In this document: positions 9,066-21,213 of the stretch, piece by piece
Layout: every line of letters starts with the position of its first letter
Position numbering within the stretch: position 1 is the stretch's first letter
Source of the DNA: Acinetobacter indicus CIP 110367
GTDB lineage: Bacteria > Pseudomonadota > Gammaproteobacteria > Pseudomonadales > Moraxellaceae
Direction of reading: 5' to 3'
Length of the DNA: 64,000 nt
Assembly (NCBI RefSeq): GCF_000488255.1
Contig: NZ_KI530757.1
Span: 1 to 64,000, forward strand
Notes under the pieces: generated by a model
Told to the model about the DNA's origin: nothing
Databases searched by the model: none
The model's input: the letters and a program-made list of their open reading frames with translations, nothing else
Made by a program: the position numbers and the translations under genes

Positions 9066-10127
9066 TCAACCTGTTTTTCCTAAATGTCGAGCGAAACTCA
9101 CCAATAAATAGGCGATCATCGCAATCCAGATTTGTGTCTGAATTGCGTTCCTGCTGCGGCCTAGAAACGCTTTTAATTTGAGATTCTGCTTAATCGCCTT
9201 AAAGAACAGCTCAACTTTCCAACGATCTTTATAAATCGCCGCAATGGTGGAGGCGGCTAAATGAAAGTTATTGCTGAGAAAGCTAAAGTGCTTGCCACTT
9301 TGCTGATCTCTATATTCAATTCTTCTTAACACTGGGGCTTTTCTTTTTAGGGCATGTGCGCTATTCAGCTGAATGGTTTCATCTTTTAGAATACCTTTGG
9401 ATTCAAGCACTGGATGTTGCTGGATCACCTGATACACAGATTTAGGCCTAAAACGTGTGACAAATCCAATGTTTTGAGCAGTCAGATTTGCATACCATTG
9501 GTAATCGACATAGCCTTTATCAAAAACTACAATGCTGCCAGCAGGAAACTGGAATTTGCGGCCTTGTACCATGTCATTTTCTTTGCCATTTTCAACTGCA
9601 ACAAACTCAGGAATATCATTGCTGTGATTCAATCCTATACTGAGTTTCATGCTGGCTTTTGAGTCGTGAACTTTGGCCCATTCACATAAGGAAAGCGACA
9701 GGTCAATATGACTGGCATCCAAGGAATACAAGGGATTCTTAAAGCGAAATTTATGAGCTACTTTTGAGTGTTCATAGTATTTAAGCAACTTGTAAAATAG
9801 CTGTTGATACAAGGCAGCAGGCTGCTGCTCCTTGATTCGTGCCAGCGTGCTTCGGGGAATAGACTTTGCTCCGAGATGACTCAGCTTTTCCTGTTGGCAC
9901 TCCAAATTGGATTGAATATCTCTCAGACTTTGCCTACAAGAGAATTGAGACATCAATATGGCAATAAACTGATCCCACCGGGAAGCCGCTCTAAATTTCT
10001 GTCCAACATGGTGTACTTTAGCAAGTTGTTCAAAATCCTGTCGCACAACAGGTTTAATTAGCTCATGAAATACGGTATTCTGATGTGACAAAACCTGAAT
10101 CCTGGTCGTTAAAGTGTTTGTTTGCAC
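9066..10127 (-). CDS. IS4-family transposase
   Basis: A 353-residue DDE transposase. The catalytic region is recognisable from LYSLDASHID (first Asp), VVFDKGYVDYQWY (second Asp) and the YKDRWKVELFFKAIKQNLK block, which is the Y-(2)-R-(3)-E-(6)-K signature of the IS4 family with the catalytic Glu. The N-terminal half (SRWDQFIAILMSQFSCRQSLRDI) matches the helical DNA-binding part of this group. The frame is full length with no internal stop and nearly fills the element. Confidence 0.93.
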   Translation of the reverse strand: MQTNTLTTRIQVLSHQNTVFHELIKPVVRQDFEQLAKVHHVGQKFRAASRWDQFIAILMSQFSCRQSLRDIQSNLECQQEKLSHLGAKSIPRSTLARIKEQQPAALYQQLFYKLLKYYEHSKVAHKFRFKNPLYSLDASHIDLSLSLCEWAKVHDSKASMKLSIGLNHSNDIPEFVAVENGKENDMVQGRKFQFPAGSIVVFDKGYVDYQWYANLTAQNIGFVTRFRPKSVYQVIQQHPVLESKGILKDETIQLNSAHALKRKAPVLRRIEYRDQQSGKHFSFLSNNFHLAASTIAAIYKDRWKVELFFKAIKQNLKLKAFLGRSRNAIQTQIWIAMIAYLLVSFARHLGKTG

Positions 10128-10349
10128 TCATATTTTAACTGTTAGGACTCAGGTTTTTTTATTTAAAGCAAACTATGGGACAGCAGTGGTCGCGGCCCTC
10201 TTTTTTTATAGATCTAGACATCCATAAGCCACGCTCATCACACCGCCTGTTTGCCCTGGAAAATTGTTATTGCTTTGCAACAATCTGTTTTTTATTTAAT
10301 TAAAGCCCCTATATTAAACTGCAAGATAAAAATTGTGATTGATCTTGCC

Positions 10350-10958
10350 ATGAAACGCGCCTTTTCCCATTTTCTCCTGCCCTTTGGCCTGCTGACTTCA
10401 GCTCTACTTCTGGTCGGTTGTGACCAGCCCAGCGCTCCGGTTTCGGAAGCCGATCCGGACACTGAAATCACCTCCCAGCAGCAAAGCCCTGCGCCACAAG
10501 CCGATTTAAAAAGCGGCAATATGTTTTATATTGTGCGCGATGTGGCCGATATGCAGCTGAAAGCCGGTGAGTATGTCGAGCAGTTACGCCAGACCCAGAC
10601 CGAGCTGCAACAGGCCGTCAACAGTCAGGATCATCAACAGCTACAAAGCGCAGCCAGCAAATTGCAACAGCAATTACAGGGCTTTAATAGCGCCTTAAAC
10701 AGTTTGAATTTAAAAAGTCAGGAAATTGACAATATTCGCCAGAACATTCTGCAAGCCAATGAACAGGTTCTGGCTTCGCCATTTTTAAATGGTCAGATTG
10801 ACCTCAGCAAAGTCGACTTTGCCAAAATTCAGCAGCAGATGGGCACAGTACAATCTGAGATGGTGAAACTGGCCAGCATCCTGTTACAGTCAGAGAATGC
10901 TGAAAATACTGAAAGCGCAAACACTGACACTGAAAATCAGGCGCAAGCTGAATCCTGA
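10350..10958 (+). CDS. Putative lipoprotein with a helical, Gln-rich body
   Basis: A 202-residue predicted lipoprotein: the signal peptide ends in the lipobox LLVGC, giving a lipidated Cys followed by Asp, an inner-membrane retention signal in enterics. The mature part has a low-complexity acidic and proline linker, then Gln- and Leu-rich helices (about 75-180) likely to form coiled coil. I recognise no family. The frame is open back to 10251, but the signal peptide fixes the start at the ATG at 10350. It lies just right of the IS4 element, so its upstream DNA may have been altered by that insertion. Confidence 0.7.
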   Translation: MKRAFSHFLLPFGLLTSALLLVGCDQPSAPVSEADPDTEITSQQQSPAPQADLKSGNMFYIVRDVADMQLKAGEYVEQLRQTQTELQQAVNSQDHQQLQSAASKLQQQLQGFNSALNSLNLKSQEIDNIRQNILQANEQVLASPFLNGQIDLSKVDFAKIQQQMGTVQSEMVKLASILLQSENAENTESANTDTENQAQAES

Positions 10959-11078
10959 TCCTCGGGCTCACTGCCCATCTGGGTGGTGAGCTTGTCTGAT
11001 TCAGACAGTTTCTGGTCTGATTCTGATGGTTAAAATTTAAAAAAAATAATGAGTTCATTTAAAAATAAGAGGTCTGCC

Positions 11079-12077
11079 ATGCAGCATCCACTGATTTATT
11101 CTGTTGTACCGGTGACATTCCGTTTAGATCTGAAAGATCCATTTATCTTCTGTGCCCATCATCTGGATCATTTTCCGGCTGGCAATGCCCAACTGGGTCC
11201 GCAAACGCCACCACAAAATAAAGAATACAATATGTATTATGGCAATGTGGTGCCCGGTTTCCCTGAGCACCCACATACCGGTTTTGAAACCATTACCTTA
11301 GTGGAACAAGGTGTGGTCGATCATTTTGATTCACTCGGCAATGCCGGTCGCTATGCCGCTGGAGATGTGCAATGGCTGACCACCGGCAATGGCGTCGAAC
11401 ACTGCGAGATGTTTCCACTCGTGCATGAAGACCAAGCCAACCCAATGGAACTGTTCCAGATCTGGTTTAATTCATCGCCTGAGCAGAAACAGCAGCCAGC
11501 TGATTATAAAATGTTATGGCGCGAGCAGATTCCGCATGTAATTGAAGCCAATGCGGCAGGCCAGAAAGCTGATATCCGGGTGATTTCCGGTCAATTTAAA
11601 GAAACCGATGCCCTGCCACGCCCACCCCATTCATGGGCAGCGCCGGCTGAAAACAAGGTGAATATTTACCTGATTACCTTAGCGCCCGAAGCTGAAGTCA
11701 CTATTCCAGCCACCAGCGCCAGTTCGACCCGCTTCTGTTATTTCTATCAGGGTAAGAGTTTAGAGCTTGAAGGTCAGCAGATGGACGTGAAACATCTGGC
11801 CGAACTAAAACCGGATGTCGAGATTCATTTAAAAGGCGGACTACTTGAATCCCGGATTCTATGGCTTGAAGGTGAGCCAATTGGTGCACCGGTAGCCATG
11901 CGCGGACCGTTTGTACTGAATAGCGAAGATGAACTGAACGCTGCCTTTAAACGTTACCGCGACACCCATTTTGGTGAATGGCCATGGCCGAGTCCGGCAC
12001 CGGTGTTTGAACGCAAGCAGCCACGTTTTGCGACTTATCAGGGTGGTGAGCATAAGGAATATCCTGAACAGCTCTAA
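11079..12077 (+). CDS. Pirin family protein
   Basis: A 332-residue bicupin of the pirin family. The N-terminal cupin shows GFPEHPHTGFETITLV, containing the metal-ligand histidines, and GNGVEHCEM, the matching later ligands. A C-terminal pirin-type domain follows with GPFVLNSEDELNAAFKRYRDTHFGEWPW, characteristic of the long pirin subgroup. Known family members are iron-binding, and some have quercetinase activity; the function here is unknown. AGAGG 8 bases upstream supports the ATG at 11079 over the ATG at 11049. A second pirin gene lies at 39275-40222. Confidence 0.88.
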   Translation: MQHPLIYSVVPVTFRLDLKDPFIFCAHHLDHFPAGNAQLGPQTPPQNKEYNMYYGNVVPGFPEHPHTGFETITLVEQGVVDHFDSLGNAGRYAAGDVQWLTTGNGVEHCEMFPLVHEDQANPMELFQIWFNSSPEQKQQPADYKMLWREQIPHVIEANAAGQKADIRVISGQFKETDALPRPPHSWAAPAENKVNIYLITLAPEAEVTIPATSASSTRFCYFYQGKSLELEGQQMDVKHLAELKPDVEIHLKGGLLESRILWLEGEPIGAPVAMRGPFVLNSEDELNAAFKRYRDTHFGEWPWPSPAPVFERKQPRFATYQGGEHKEYPEQL

Positions 12078-12088
12078 ATTCTATTTTT

Positions 12089-12196
12089 ATGAGAACAGCT
12101 TGGCATGTTTCAGGCTATTTTTATGAAAAATTAAACAATGAAATTATCAGGGTTTGGAAAAATGGATATAGAGCTGGGTTAAGTAAAGATGAATGA
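12089..12196 (+). CDS. Possible small protein, 35 residues
   Basis: A short frame beginning MRTAWHVSGYFYEK and ending YRAGLSKDE lies 11 bases after the pirin stop. Its composition looks protein-like, with aromatic and charged residues well mixed. There is no clear ribosome-binding site. It could be a small gene, the C-terminal remnant of a lost gene, or chance. Confidence 0.25.
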   Translation: MRTAWHVSGYFYEKLNNEIIRVWKNGYRAGLSKDE

Positions 12197-12268
12197 AAGT
12201 CTTTAGATCAAAAGCAAGTGTTTGCGATTTACACCTTGCAGCAACCGCAAACACAGATGTGGAAATTA

Positions 12269-12751
12269 TTATTTAGGAAGTTGAATAGAAGGCTTAGAAC
12301 ATTTGCCGCCTACTGCCAAACTGTATTTTTCAATCGCCTGCTGACCTTCAGTCTCATCAACCAATTTTACGTTTGCACCACCAACAAATACACCTGGTTT
12401 AATGTATTGTTGAACATAATAGTTTTTCCCACTTTGTGTAGTTACGTTCAGGTGATTAGGAGAAAACTCTGATTCTGTAGACACAATATGTGTTTTACCA
12501 CCTTCTACCTCTGTATAAAAATAAACACCACGTGCAGTTTCACCCAAGCACTCACCATTAACCCAAATATCTTTCTTGAGTCCTGCACCTACAACGCTAT
12601 TCGAGCGGTACACATAGATTCCTGCTTGACCTGCTTGTGGCGCTTGAATCTTTTTTTGTTGCTGCACTGCTTGTGGATCTGCTTTCGGAACCGAAGCACA
12701 ACCAACAAAACCTAATGATAATAATAGCGGTAAAATAATTTTATTTGACAC
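12269..12751 (-). CDS. DUF2846-like lipoprotein
   Basis: A 160-residue predicted lipoprotein with a short signal peptide and lipobox LGFVGC. After a Gln-rich linker comes a beta-rich domain (AGIYVYRSNSVVGAG, DIWVNGECLGE, YYVQQYIKPG) resembling DUF2846 domains, found in many Gram-negative lipoproteins of unknown role. The Cys pair in NGECLGE and VGGKCSK may form a disulfide. It is convergent with the upstream pirin region, and upstream of it the atp operon ends on the same strand, separated by a terminator. Confidence 0.75.
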   Translation of the reverse strand: MSNKIILPLLLSLGFVGCASVPKADPQAVQQQKKIQAPQAGQAGIYVYRSNSVVGAGLKKDIWVNGECLGETARGVYFYTEVEGGKTHIVSTESEFSPNHLNVTTQSGKNYYVQQYIKPGVFVGGANVKLVDETEGQQAIEKYSLAVGGKCSKPSIQLPK

Positions 12752-12844
12752 CCCAAATTCCCCTTATTTATTTTTTAAGAGCATGAGATATAACAAATAT
12801 ATAAGTTATTTACTAATATATTCCATTAAATAGTATTCATAAAA

Positions 12845-12866
12845 AAACCACCCTTTCGGGTGGTTT
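12845..12866 (-). terminator. Terminator of the atp operon
   Basis: A 9-bp perfect stem AAACCACCC / GGGTGGTTT with a TTTC loop, 20 bases past the atpC stop on the minus strand and followed by seven T residues. Confidence 0.9.
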
Positions 12867-12886
12867 CTTCAATCTTAAACCAGCAA

Positions 12887-13306
12887 TTACATTGCGCGGT
12901 TTTTGATTTTGCGGATCGTTTCCAACTGTGCAGCAGTTTCTGCCAAAGCAGCCAAAGCAGCAGCAGCGTCCAAATCGCTCTTTTGATTCGCCAGCAATTG
13001 TTCAGCGTGTTTACGCGCTTCAATAATTGCCGCTTCATCCAAGTTTTCTGCACGGACTGCAGTATCTGCAAGAACCGTAACAACGTGCGGTTGAACTTCT
13101 AGAACACCACCAGATACATAGATTAATTCTTCTGTACCATTTTCCAAAATAACGCGGATCGCGCCAGGTTGGAGCAAAGTTACCAGCGGAGCGTGGCCAG
13201 GCATAATACCCAACTCACCGCCAGCACCTTTTGCAATTATCATAGTTACAGTGCCAGAGTACAAAGACTCCTGAACACTTACAACGTCACATTGCATAGT
13301 CGCCAT
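12887..13306 (-). CDS. atpC: F-type ATP synthase epsilon subunit
   Basis: The 139-residue epsilon subunit of F1, which couples the rotating shaft to the c-ring and inhibits ATP hydrolysis. The N-terminal beta-sandwich (CDVVSVQESLYSGTVTMIIAKG, GELGIMPGHAPLVTLLQPG) is highly conserved, followed by the two-helix C-terminal domain. A strong GGAGG sits 5 bases before the ATG. It is the last gene of the operon. Confidence 0.97.
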   Translation of the reverse strand: MATMQCDVVSVQESLYSGTVTMIIAKGAGGELGIMPGHAPLVTLLQPGAIRVILENGTEELIYVSGGVLEVQPHVVTVLADTAVRAENLDEAAIIEARKHAEQLLANQKSDLDAAAALAALAETAAQLETIRKIKNRAM

Positions 13307-13332
13307 GAGAACCTCCTAAATTAGGTAGCTAA

Positions 13333-14742
<1,410 letters not shown>

Positions 14743-14753
14743 TCAAAATAATG

Positions 14754-15623
14754 TTAAACGGCAGCGGCACCACCAACGATCTCAGAAATTTCCTGAGTAA
14801 TCGCGGCTTGACGCAGCTTGTTATAAATAAGTTGTAGGTTCTTGATAAGCTCACCTGCGTTATCTGTCGCAGCTTTCATTGCGACCATACGTGCAGATTG
14901 CTCACAAGCGATGTTTTCAATCACACCTTGATACACCACAGACTCAATATAACGAACCAATAAACCATTCAGCAGTTCTTCTGCTTCTGGTTCATAGATA
15001 TAGTCCCAACCGTATTGACGGTTCAGGGTCTTGTCTTCTTCAGCAGCTGCTAAAGGAACAAGCTGTTCGATTTTTTGATTTTGAGTCATGGCATTGACAA
15101 AGCCGTTGGACACCAGATAAATACGATCTAACTCGCCTTTATCATAAGCGTCTAACATCACCTGTACAGAACCAGATAACTGTTCAAGACTTGGTGTATC
15201 ACCTACGTTTGTAGTTGCACCTAGTACTTTACCGCCGTAGTTTTTAAAAAACGAAACCGCTTTTTGACCAATTAAAGCAAATTGAACTTCAATTGACTGC
15301 TCTTGTTGCTGTTGTACGTGTTTGACCACTTTTTTGAACAGGTTAATGTTCAAACCGCCTGCCAAACCACGATCTGAAGAAACAATGATATAGCCAACGC
15401 GCTTCACAGGACGTTCAACCATATAACGGTGTTTATATTCAGGATTCGCTTGTACCAAATGAGCAATTACACGGTGCATATTTTCGGCATACGGACGGCC
15501 TTGAGCCATGCGCTCTTGCGCACGACGCATCTTAGAAGCAGCTACCATTTGCATCGCTCGAGTAATCTTCTGCGTGCTCTTGATACTAGCTACTTTGGCG
15601 CGAATTTCTTTTAAGTTTGCCAT
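14754..15623 (-). CDS. atpG: F-type ATP synthase gamma subunit
   Basis: The 289-residue rotor shaft of F1. The N-terminal helix ([32 protein letters not shown]) and the C-terminal helix ([39 protein letters not shown]) form the coiled coil that turns inside the alpha-beta hexamer, and [11 protein letters not shown] is the conserved Rossmann-side loop. It follows atpA on the same strand. Confidence 0.98.
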   Translation of the reverse strand: MANLKEIRAKVASIKSTQKITRAMQMVAASKMRRAQERMAQGRPYAENMHRVIAHLVQANPEYKHRYMVERPVKRVGYIIVSSDRGLAGGLNINLFKKVVKHVQQQQEQSIEVQFALIGQKAVSFFKNYGGKVLGATTNVGDTPSLEQLSGSVQVMLDAYDKGELDRIYLVSNGFVNAMTQNQKIEQLVPLAAAEEDKTLNRQYGWDYIYEPEAEELLNGLLVRYIESVVYQGVIENIACEQSARMVAMKAATDNAGELIKNLQLIYNKLRQAAITQEISEIVGGAAAV

Positions 15624-15709
15624 ACGCTTAACCTAGTATTCGAAGGCCCTTTCGAGCCCTCGAAGGTTGATCCGTGAACCAAACCAACACTAATTAGCAA
15701 AGTGCTAAA

Positions 15710-17254
15710 TTAGTAAGTTTGAGTCGCTTTAAAGCTTTCAATACCTGCTTTGATTGCAGCTTCGATGTCTTTGTTGTAATCACCAGTTTCATCGATTTGT
15801 TGCATTAACGCAGCGTGCTCTGAACGGAAGTAAGAAATTAACGCAGCATCAAAGTCTACGATTTTCTTCACTTCAACGTCAGCCATGTAGCCTTCGTTAG
15901 ATGCATAAACTGAAACAGCCTGGTCAGCAATTGAGTAAGGCGCATATTGTTTCTGCTTCATTAACTCAGTTACGCGTTGACCATGTTCAAGTTGCTTACG
16001 AGTTGCTTCGTCAAGGTCAGAAGCGAACTGAGCAAACGCTGCCAATTCACGGTATTGCGCCAAAGCGGTACGGATACCACCAGACAATTTTTTGATGATC
16101 TTCGTTTGAGCCGAACCACCAACACGCGATACAGAAATACCGGCGTTCACCGCAGGACGAATACCCGCGTTGAATAATGATGTTTCAAGGAAGATCTGAC
16201 CATCAGTAATCGAAATTACGTTAGTCGGTACGAATGCAGATACGTCACCTGCTTGAGTTTCAATAATCGGCAATGCAGTTAATGAACCAGTTTGGCCTTT
16301 AACTTCACCGTTAGTGAATTTCTCAACATAGTCAGCAGATACGCGAGAAGCACGTTCAAGTAGACGTGAATGTAGATAGAATACGTCACCTGGGTAAGCT
16401 TCACGACCTGGTGGACGACGAAGAAGCAATGAAATTTGACGGTAAGCAACAGCTTGCTTAGACAAATCATCATAAATAATTAACGCGTCTTCACCACGAT
16501 CACGGAAGTATTCGCCCATTGTACAGCCAGCATAAGGCGCCAGATACAGCATTGCTGCTGGATCAGCTGCAGCTGCTGCTACAACAGTGGTATACGCCAT
16601 AGCGCCAGTTTCTTCCAGCTTGCGTACTACGTTCGCGATAGTCGATTGTTTTTGACCAATTGCTACGTATACACACTTAATGCCAGAGTTTTTCTGAGCG
16701 ATGATCGCATCGATCGCCATAGCTGTTTTACCAGTCTGACGGTCACCAATGATCAACTCACGCTGACCACGGCCAACTGGGATCATTGTATCTACTGATT
16801 TATAACCAGTTTGTACAGGTTGATCCACTGATTGACGCCAAATTACGCCTGGTGCTACTTTTTCTACAGCATCAGTTAATTTCGCATCAATTGGGCCTTT
16901 ACCATCAATTGGGTTACCCAAAGCATCTACGACACGGCCTAAAAGTTCTGGACCAACCGGAACTTCTAATACACGACCTGTACAACGAGCTTTTTGACCT
17001 TCTTGAAGGCCTAAGTAGTTACCTAAAACAACGACGCCCACTGAATCCTGTTCTAGGTTCAGTGCCATACCGTATAAGCCGCCGTCGAATTCGATCATTT
17101 CACCGTACATTGCATCAGCAAGACCGTGAATGCGCACAATACCGTCGGATACCATAACAATGGTACCTTCGTTTTTAGCGGTCGCGCTGGTGTCCAGATC
17201 GCCGATACGCTGTTTAATGAGCGCACTGATCTCGGATGGATTCAGTTGTTGCAT
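15710..17254 (-). CDS. atpA: F-type ATP synthase alpha subunit
   Basis: The 514-residue non-catalytic nucleotide-binding subunit of F1. It begins [17 protein letters not shown], as in other proteobacteria, and carries the P-loop GDRQTGKTA and the conserved [21 protein letters not shown] segment with the arginine-finger region ([11 protein letters not shown]). The frame is open to 17269, but GAGGT 8 bases before the ATG at 17254 and family alignment set the start there. It follows atpH. Confidence 0.98.
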   Translation of the reverse strand: MQQLNPSEISALIKQRIGDLDTSATAKNEGTIVMVSDGIVRIHGLADAMYGEMIEFDGGLYGMALNLEQDSVGVVVLGNYLGLQEGQKARCTGRVLEVPVGPELLGRVVDALGNPIDGKGPIDAKLTDAVEKVAPGVIWRQSVDQPVQTGYKSVDTMIPVGRGQRELIIGDRQTGKTAMAIDAIIAQKNSGIKCVYVAIGQKQSTIANVVRKLEETGAMAYTTVVAAAAADPAAMLYLAPYAGCTMGEYFRDRGEDALIIYDDLSKQAVAYRQISLLLRRPPGREAYPGDVFYLHSRLLERASRVSADYVEKFTNGEVKGQTGSLTALPIIETQAGDVSAFVPTNVISITDGQIFLETSLFNAGIRPAVNAGISVSRVGGSAQTKIIKKLSGGIRTALAQYRELAAFAQFASDLDEATRKQLEHGQRVTELMKQKQYAPYSIADQAVSVYASNEGYMADVEVKKIVDFDAALISYFRSEHAALMQQIDETGDYNKDIEAAIKAGIESFKATQTY

Positions 17255-17300
17255 TGCGCTATACCTCAATCTTTTTAAAGTTCAGTCTTCTTATATGCAA

Positions 17301-17837
17301 TTACGCAAGAAGACGAGTCCGCATTTTTTCAAGCTTGTTAAGCGCAGAATCATCTATCACTTGGTCGCCTGCACGAATAACAACACCCGCGATTAACGCC
17401 GGGTTGACTTCTACTACAATAGAAACCGTGCTGTTGAAACGCTTTTCCAGCGCCGCTTTCAACACTTGTTCCTGGTCAGCAGACAATGGGAAAGCCGATT
17501 CAATCACGACATCCACATTGTTGTTATTCTGTGATTTGAGCTGTTCATATTCTGCTTGAATTTCAGGCATTAAAGACAAACGATCATTTTCAGCAAGCAA
17601 AGTCAAAAAGTTTGACAATGCTGCAGTCTGGTCTTCACCTAAAACTTTCGCAAAAACACTCACCTGCTCTGCAGGAGTAAGCTCAGGGCGATTTAAGTAA
17701 GCTGAAAATGCTTCGTCTTGTACCGCAGCACTGAGCAATGCTAGTGCTTGTGACCAACTGTCAGTTGCACTTTGCTCAGAGGCATAAGCATATGCTGCTT
17801 TCGCATATGGGCGTGCCAACGTCAAGAGTTCAGCCAT
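17301..17837 (-). CDS. atpH: F-type ATP synthase delta subunit
   Basis: The 178-residue delta subunit, which links the top of F1 to the peripheral b stalk. The helical N-terminal domain ([15 protein letters not shown]) and the C-terminal block with [31 protein letters not shown] are typical of the OSCP/delta family. It lies between atpF and atpA. Confidence 0.97.
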   Translation of the reverse strand: MAELLTLARPYAKAAYAYASEQSATDSWSQALALLSAAVQDEAFSAYLNRPELTPAEQVSVFAKVLGEDQTAALSNFLTLLAENDRLSLMPEIQAEYEQLKSQNNNNVDVVIESAFPLSADQEQVLKAALEKRFNSTVSIVVEVNPALIAGVVIRAGDQVIDDSALNKLEKMRTRLLA

Positions 17838-17849
17838 ATTTCGCCTCGC

Positions 17850-18320
17850 TTAAAGTTTAGCAGCCAGCTGGTTCAGCATGGCATTGTGAGCTTCTGCGTC
17901 AACTTGCTGGCTAAGAATTTTCTCAGCACCGGCAACTGCTAAAGCAGCGACTTGTTGACGTAATTCTTCGCGAGCAGCATTGATTTCAGTATCAACAGCT
18001 TCTTTCGCCTGTTGACGGATACGCTCACCTTCAGCAGATGCTTGAGTACGCGCTTCTTCGACCAATTGTGCTGCACGACGGTTCGCTTGTTCGATCAATT
18101 GAGCCGCTTGTGCTTTCGCTGCGTCTAGCTCTGCCTTAACTTGTGCTTGCGCATCAGCAAGGTCAGCTTTTGCTTTTTCAGCAGCATTTAAGCCATCAGC
18201 GATGCGACGCTGACGCTCACTAATCGCATTGATTAGTGGTGGCCATACAAACTTCATGCAGAATGCGACGAAAATCGCAAATGCAATCGCTTGGCCAATC
18301 AATGTGAGGTTGATATTCAT
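17850..18320 (-). CDS. atpF: F-type ATP synthase b subunit
   Basis: The 156-residue peripheral stalk subunit. A single N-terminal membrane helix ([26 protein letters not shown]) is followed by a long, Ala-, Glu- and Gln-rich helix that dimerises as a right-handed coiled coil and ends at the delta-binding tip. The standard length and position between atpE and atpH support the call. Confidence 0.97.
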   Translation of the reverse strand: MNINLTLIGQAIAFAIFVAFCMKFVWPPLINAISERQRRIADGLNAAEKAKADLADAQAQVKAELDAAKAQAAQLIEQANRRAAQLVEEARTQASAEGERIRQQAKEAVDTEINAAREELRQQVAALAVAGAEKILSQQVDAEAHNAMLNQLAAKL

Positions 18321-18360
18321 TGCTATTCCTCAAATAGTGGATTTTTGGGAATTAAGCTGA

Positions 18361-18630
<270 letters not shown>

Positions 18631-18690
18631 TTATACCAAATTAAATTAAAAAATTGTGCCCAACCATCCGGTGACAGTCAGGCAATACCA

Positions 18691-19569
<879 letters not shown>

Positions 19570-19667
19570 TCACACCTGGTCAATGTCAAAAACAAAAGAG
19601 GGAACGAATATCGCGTGCTGCTTGATATCTCGCTCATCTCCTAAAAACTTTTCAATTTTTGCTGCGC

Positions 19668-20066
19668 CTATACTCGTTTTTGTAGACGTGACACCCAAAA
19701 CGGAGCGACCCACGACATGGCCTGAACGAGAATAAAACCACAAAACAATGCAACCGGAGACAACGGCTCGACATTGCTTAAAATTAAAATGAATCCTACG
19801 ATCACAATCGCAAACTTACCGAGCATGCCCCTATACATGTTCGACAGAACTTGTTTAGATGCTCTCGCGCCTGCTGCGCGGAACGACTGCCAGGAAAAAT
19901 AACAACTTGCAACCCAACATACCAATGCACCAAGTGCGGCACTCAAGGCGGCTGTAGCATCTTTGAATATCCAGGCAATCAATGCAGCAACAGGTATCAT
20001 GAATGCTTGCAAGAAGACCAAAGCTTTCGCTAATCGTCGGTCAATCAAGCGACTAGTTCGGCTCAT
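19668..20066 (-). CDS. atpI: ATP synthase subunit I
   Basis: A 132-residue membrane protein at the head of the operon with about four predicted membrane helices. AtpI proteins are poorly conserved and non-essential; they help assemble the c-ring. The call rests on its position, size, topology and the short basic N-terminus. The operon promoter should lie between this start and 20237. Confidence 0.85.
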   Translation of the reverse strand: MSRTSRLIDRRLAKALVFLQAFMIPVAALIAWIFKDATAALSAALGALVCWVASCYFSWQSFRAAGARASKQVLSNMYRGMLGKFAIVIVGFILILSNVEPLSPVALFCGFILVQAMSWVAPFWVSRLQKRV

Positions 20067-20237
20067 TTACTTTCCACTCACAGCATAAATGCTTGACAAG
20101 TTTAACTGATGATCGTTTTTTATCGCAGGCATTATAGAGTTACACCCCTGAACATGCAATCTTTTCCCGATCTTAGTCGTATTTTTTTGCACAACTGTAA
20201 CCGTATTGTCATAATTCAAATTTGCCGCCAAAACGCG

Positions 20238-21077
20238 CTATTTTTGCGCATTTATTACACATTTTTGCGTTTGGGTAGCCAATTTCTGCCAGGCCTGCAC
20301 AAAGTCCCCTGCCCCACTCATACTTTCGTCGACCATTTGAAACACAATCGGATTCAGGCGCTGATACTGGCTCTTGCTGGCATGACCTTCGGCCAGTAAA
20401 CACATTTTCGTGTTTGGACGATGATCATTCATATATTTAATTTGCGCCACCGTCGGAGCGACATGCGGATCATGGGTCAGTGCGCCGGCAAACTTCAGGT
20501 TCAGCGGACGTTCCAGATATTGATAGGCATCATGATAAGACCAGTAGGCTTTGGCCGAGGCTTTGCTTTTAAACTTGTCTGCGGTCAGGAGCAGCTCTTG
20601 GGCAAAGGCACGGGCATTGGCCCAGTACTGTTCACGCTGCTCAGGCACCTGCTGGGAACGCAAGGCCGCAATAAAAAAGCCAATACGAATGGCATTGTTC
20701 GGATCAAGCCAGACATGCGAGTCGACCGTATCTTTTAATGCTGCACCACGAGGGCTACGCTGTGGTAGCGTTTGCAAAATGCCAGAATCTAGCAATGAAA
20801 TAGCTTTGCTCTGATTGCTGAACAGTTTTTCTAGAGGCGCTTCATGCGCTTTGCCCAGCCAGATCACCAGACCTGCATCCTGAATGGTCTTGCGATGTGC
20901 AGGAGTCAAACTGACATCATGTCCGGTCTGGTCGGCCAATAATAAGGTCGGGGTTTCTATGCCTTGTGTAATTTCCTTGGCAATCAGATAAATCGGCTGT
21001 GTCGAAATAACAAGACTTTGAGACCAACTCAAGGTACTGAACAAAGCCAGAGCACAGAAGGCGAAAAAACGGGACAT
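20238..21077 (-). CDS. znuA: Zinc ABC transporter substrate-binding protein
   Basis: A 279-residue periplasmic protein that binds zinc and delivers it to ZnuBC. After the signal peptide (MSRFFAFCALALFSTLSWSQ) come the cluster A-I fold landmarks: TQPIYLIAKEIT, the first ligand His in QTGHDVSLTP, SHVWLDPNNA (second His) and LTHDPHVAP (third). The long His-rich loop seen in many ZnuA proteins is nearly absent. The frame opens at 21128, but the signal peptide fixes the ATG at 21077. It is divergent from zur-znuCB with a Zur box between. Confidence 0.9.
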   Translation of the reverse strand: MSRFFAFCALALFSTLSWSQSLVISTQPIYLIAKEITQGIETPTLLLADQTGHDVSLTPAHRKTIQDAGLVIWLGKAHEAPLEKLFSNQSKAISLLDSGILQTLPQRSPRGAALKDTVDSHVWLDPNNAIRIGFFIAALRSQQVPEQREQYWANARAFAQELLLTADKFKSKASAKAYWSYHDAYQYLERPLNLKFAGALTHDPHVAPTVAQIKYMNDHRPNTKMCLLAEGHASKSQYQRLNPIVFQMVDESMSGAGDFVQAWQKLATQTQKCVINAQK

Positions 21078-21104
21078 GAGCGCAAAATCATAAAACAGGA
21101 TAGA

Positions 21105-21119
21105 TGTTATATTATAACA
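21105..21119. promoter_or_regulatory. Zur box between znuA and zur
   Basis: TGTTATATTATAACA is a 7-1-7 palindrome that matches the core GTTATANTATAAC of the E. coli Zur consensus. It lies 28 bases upstream of the znuA ATG and about 95 upstream of zur, so it could repress both directions when zinc is sufficient. Confidence 0.85.
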
Positions 21120-21213
21120 AAATAACAAAAATACCTATGTATAATCGAATCTGACTATACTTCATGTTAAAATTTAATGTCCGATTTTCCTCCTACATTT
21201 CCTTGGGGTAGCT

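Larger units (their letters stand above)
8920..10188 (-). mobile_element. Complete IS4-family insertion sequence, 1269 bp
   Basis: The element has terminal inverted repeats (left CATTGCTGTCCCA, right end reverse-complemented CACTGCTGTCCCA, one mismatch), a single transposase gene reading leftward, and a perfect 10-bp target duplication. An internal hairpin (8943-8972) near its left end would stop plus-strand transcription entering from the peroxidase gene. All parts are intact, so it may be active. I do not assign an IS name. Confidence 0.92.
8910..10198. repeat. 10-bp target duplication flanking the IS4-family element
   Basis: GTCGCGGCCC occurs at 8910-8919 and again at 10189-10198, immediately outside the two IS ends. 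Removing the IS and one copy leaves AGAGGG-TCGCGG-CCCTCT followed by a run of T, a stem-loop terminator. A 10-bp duplication is within the range of IS4-family insertions. Confidence 0.9.
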
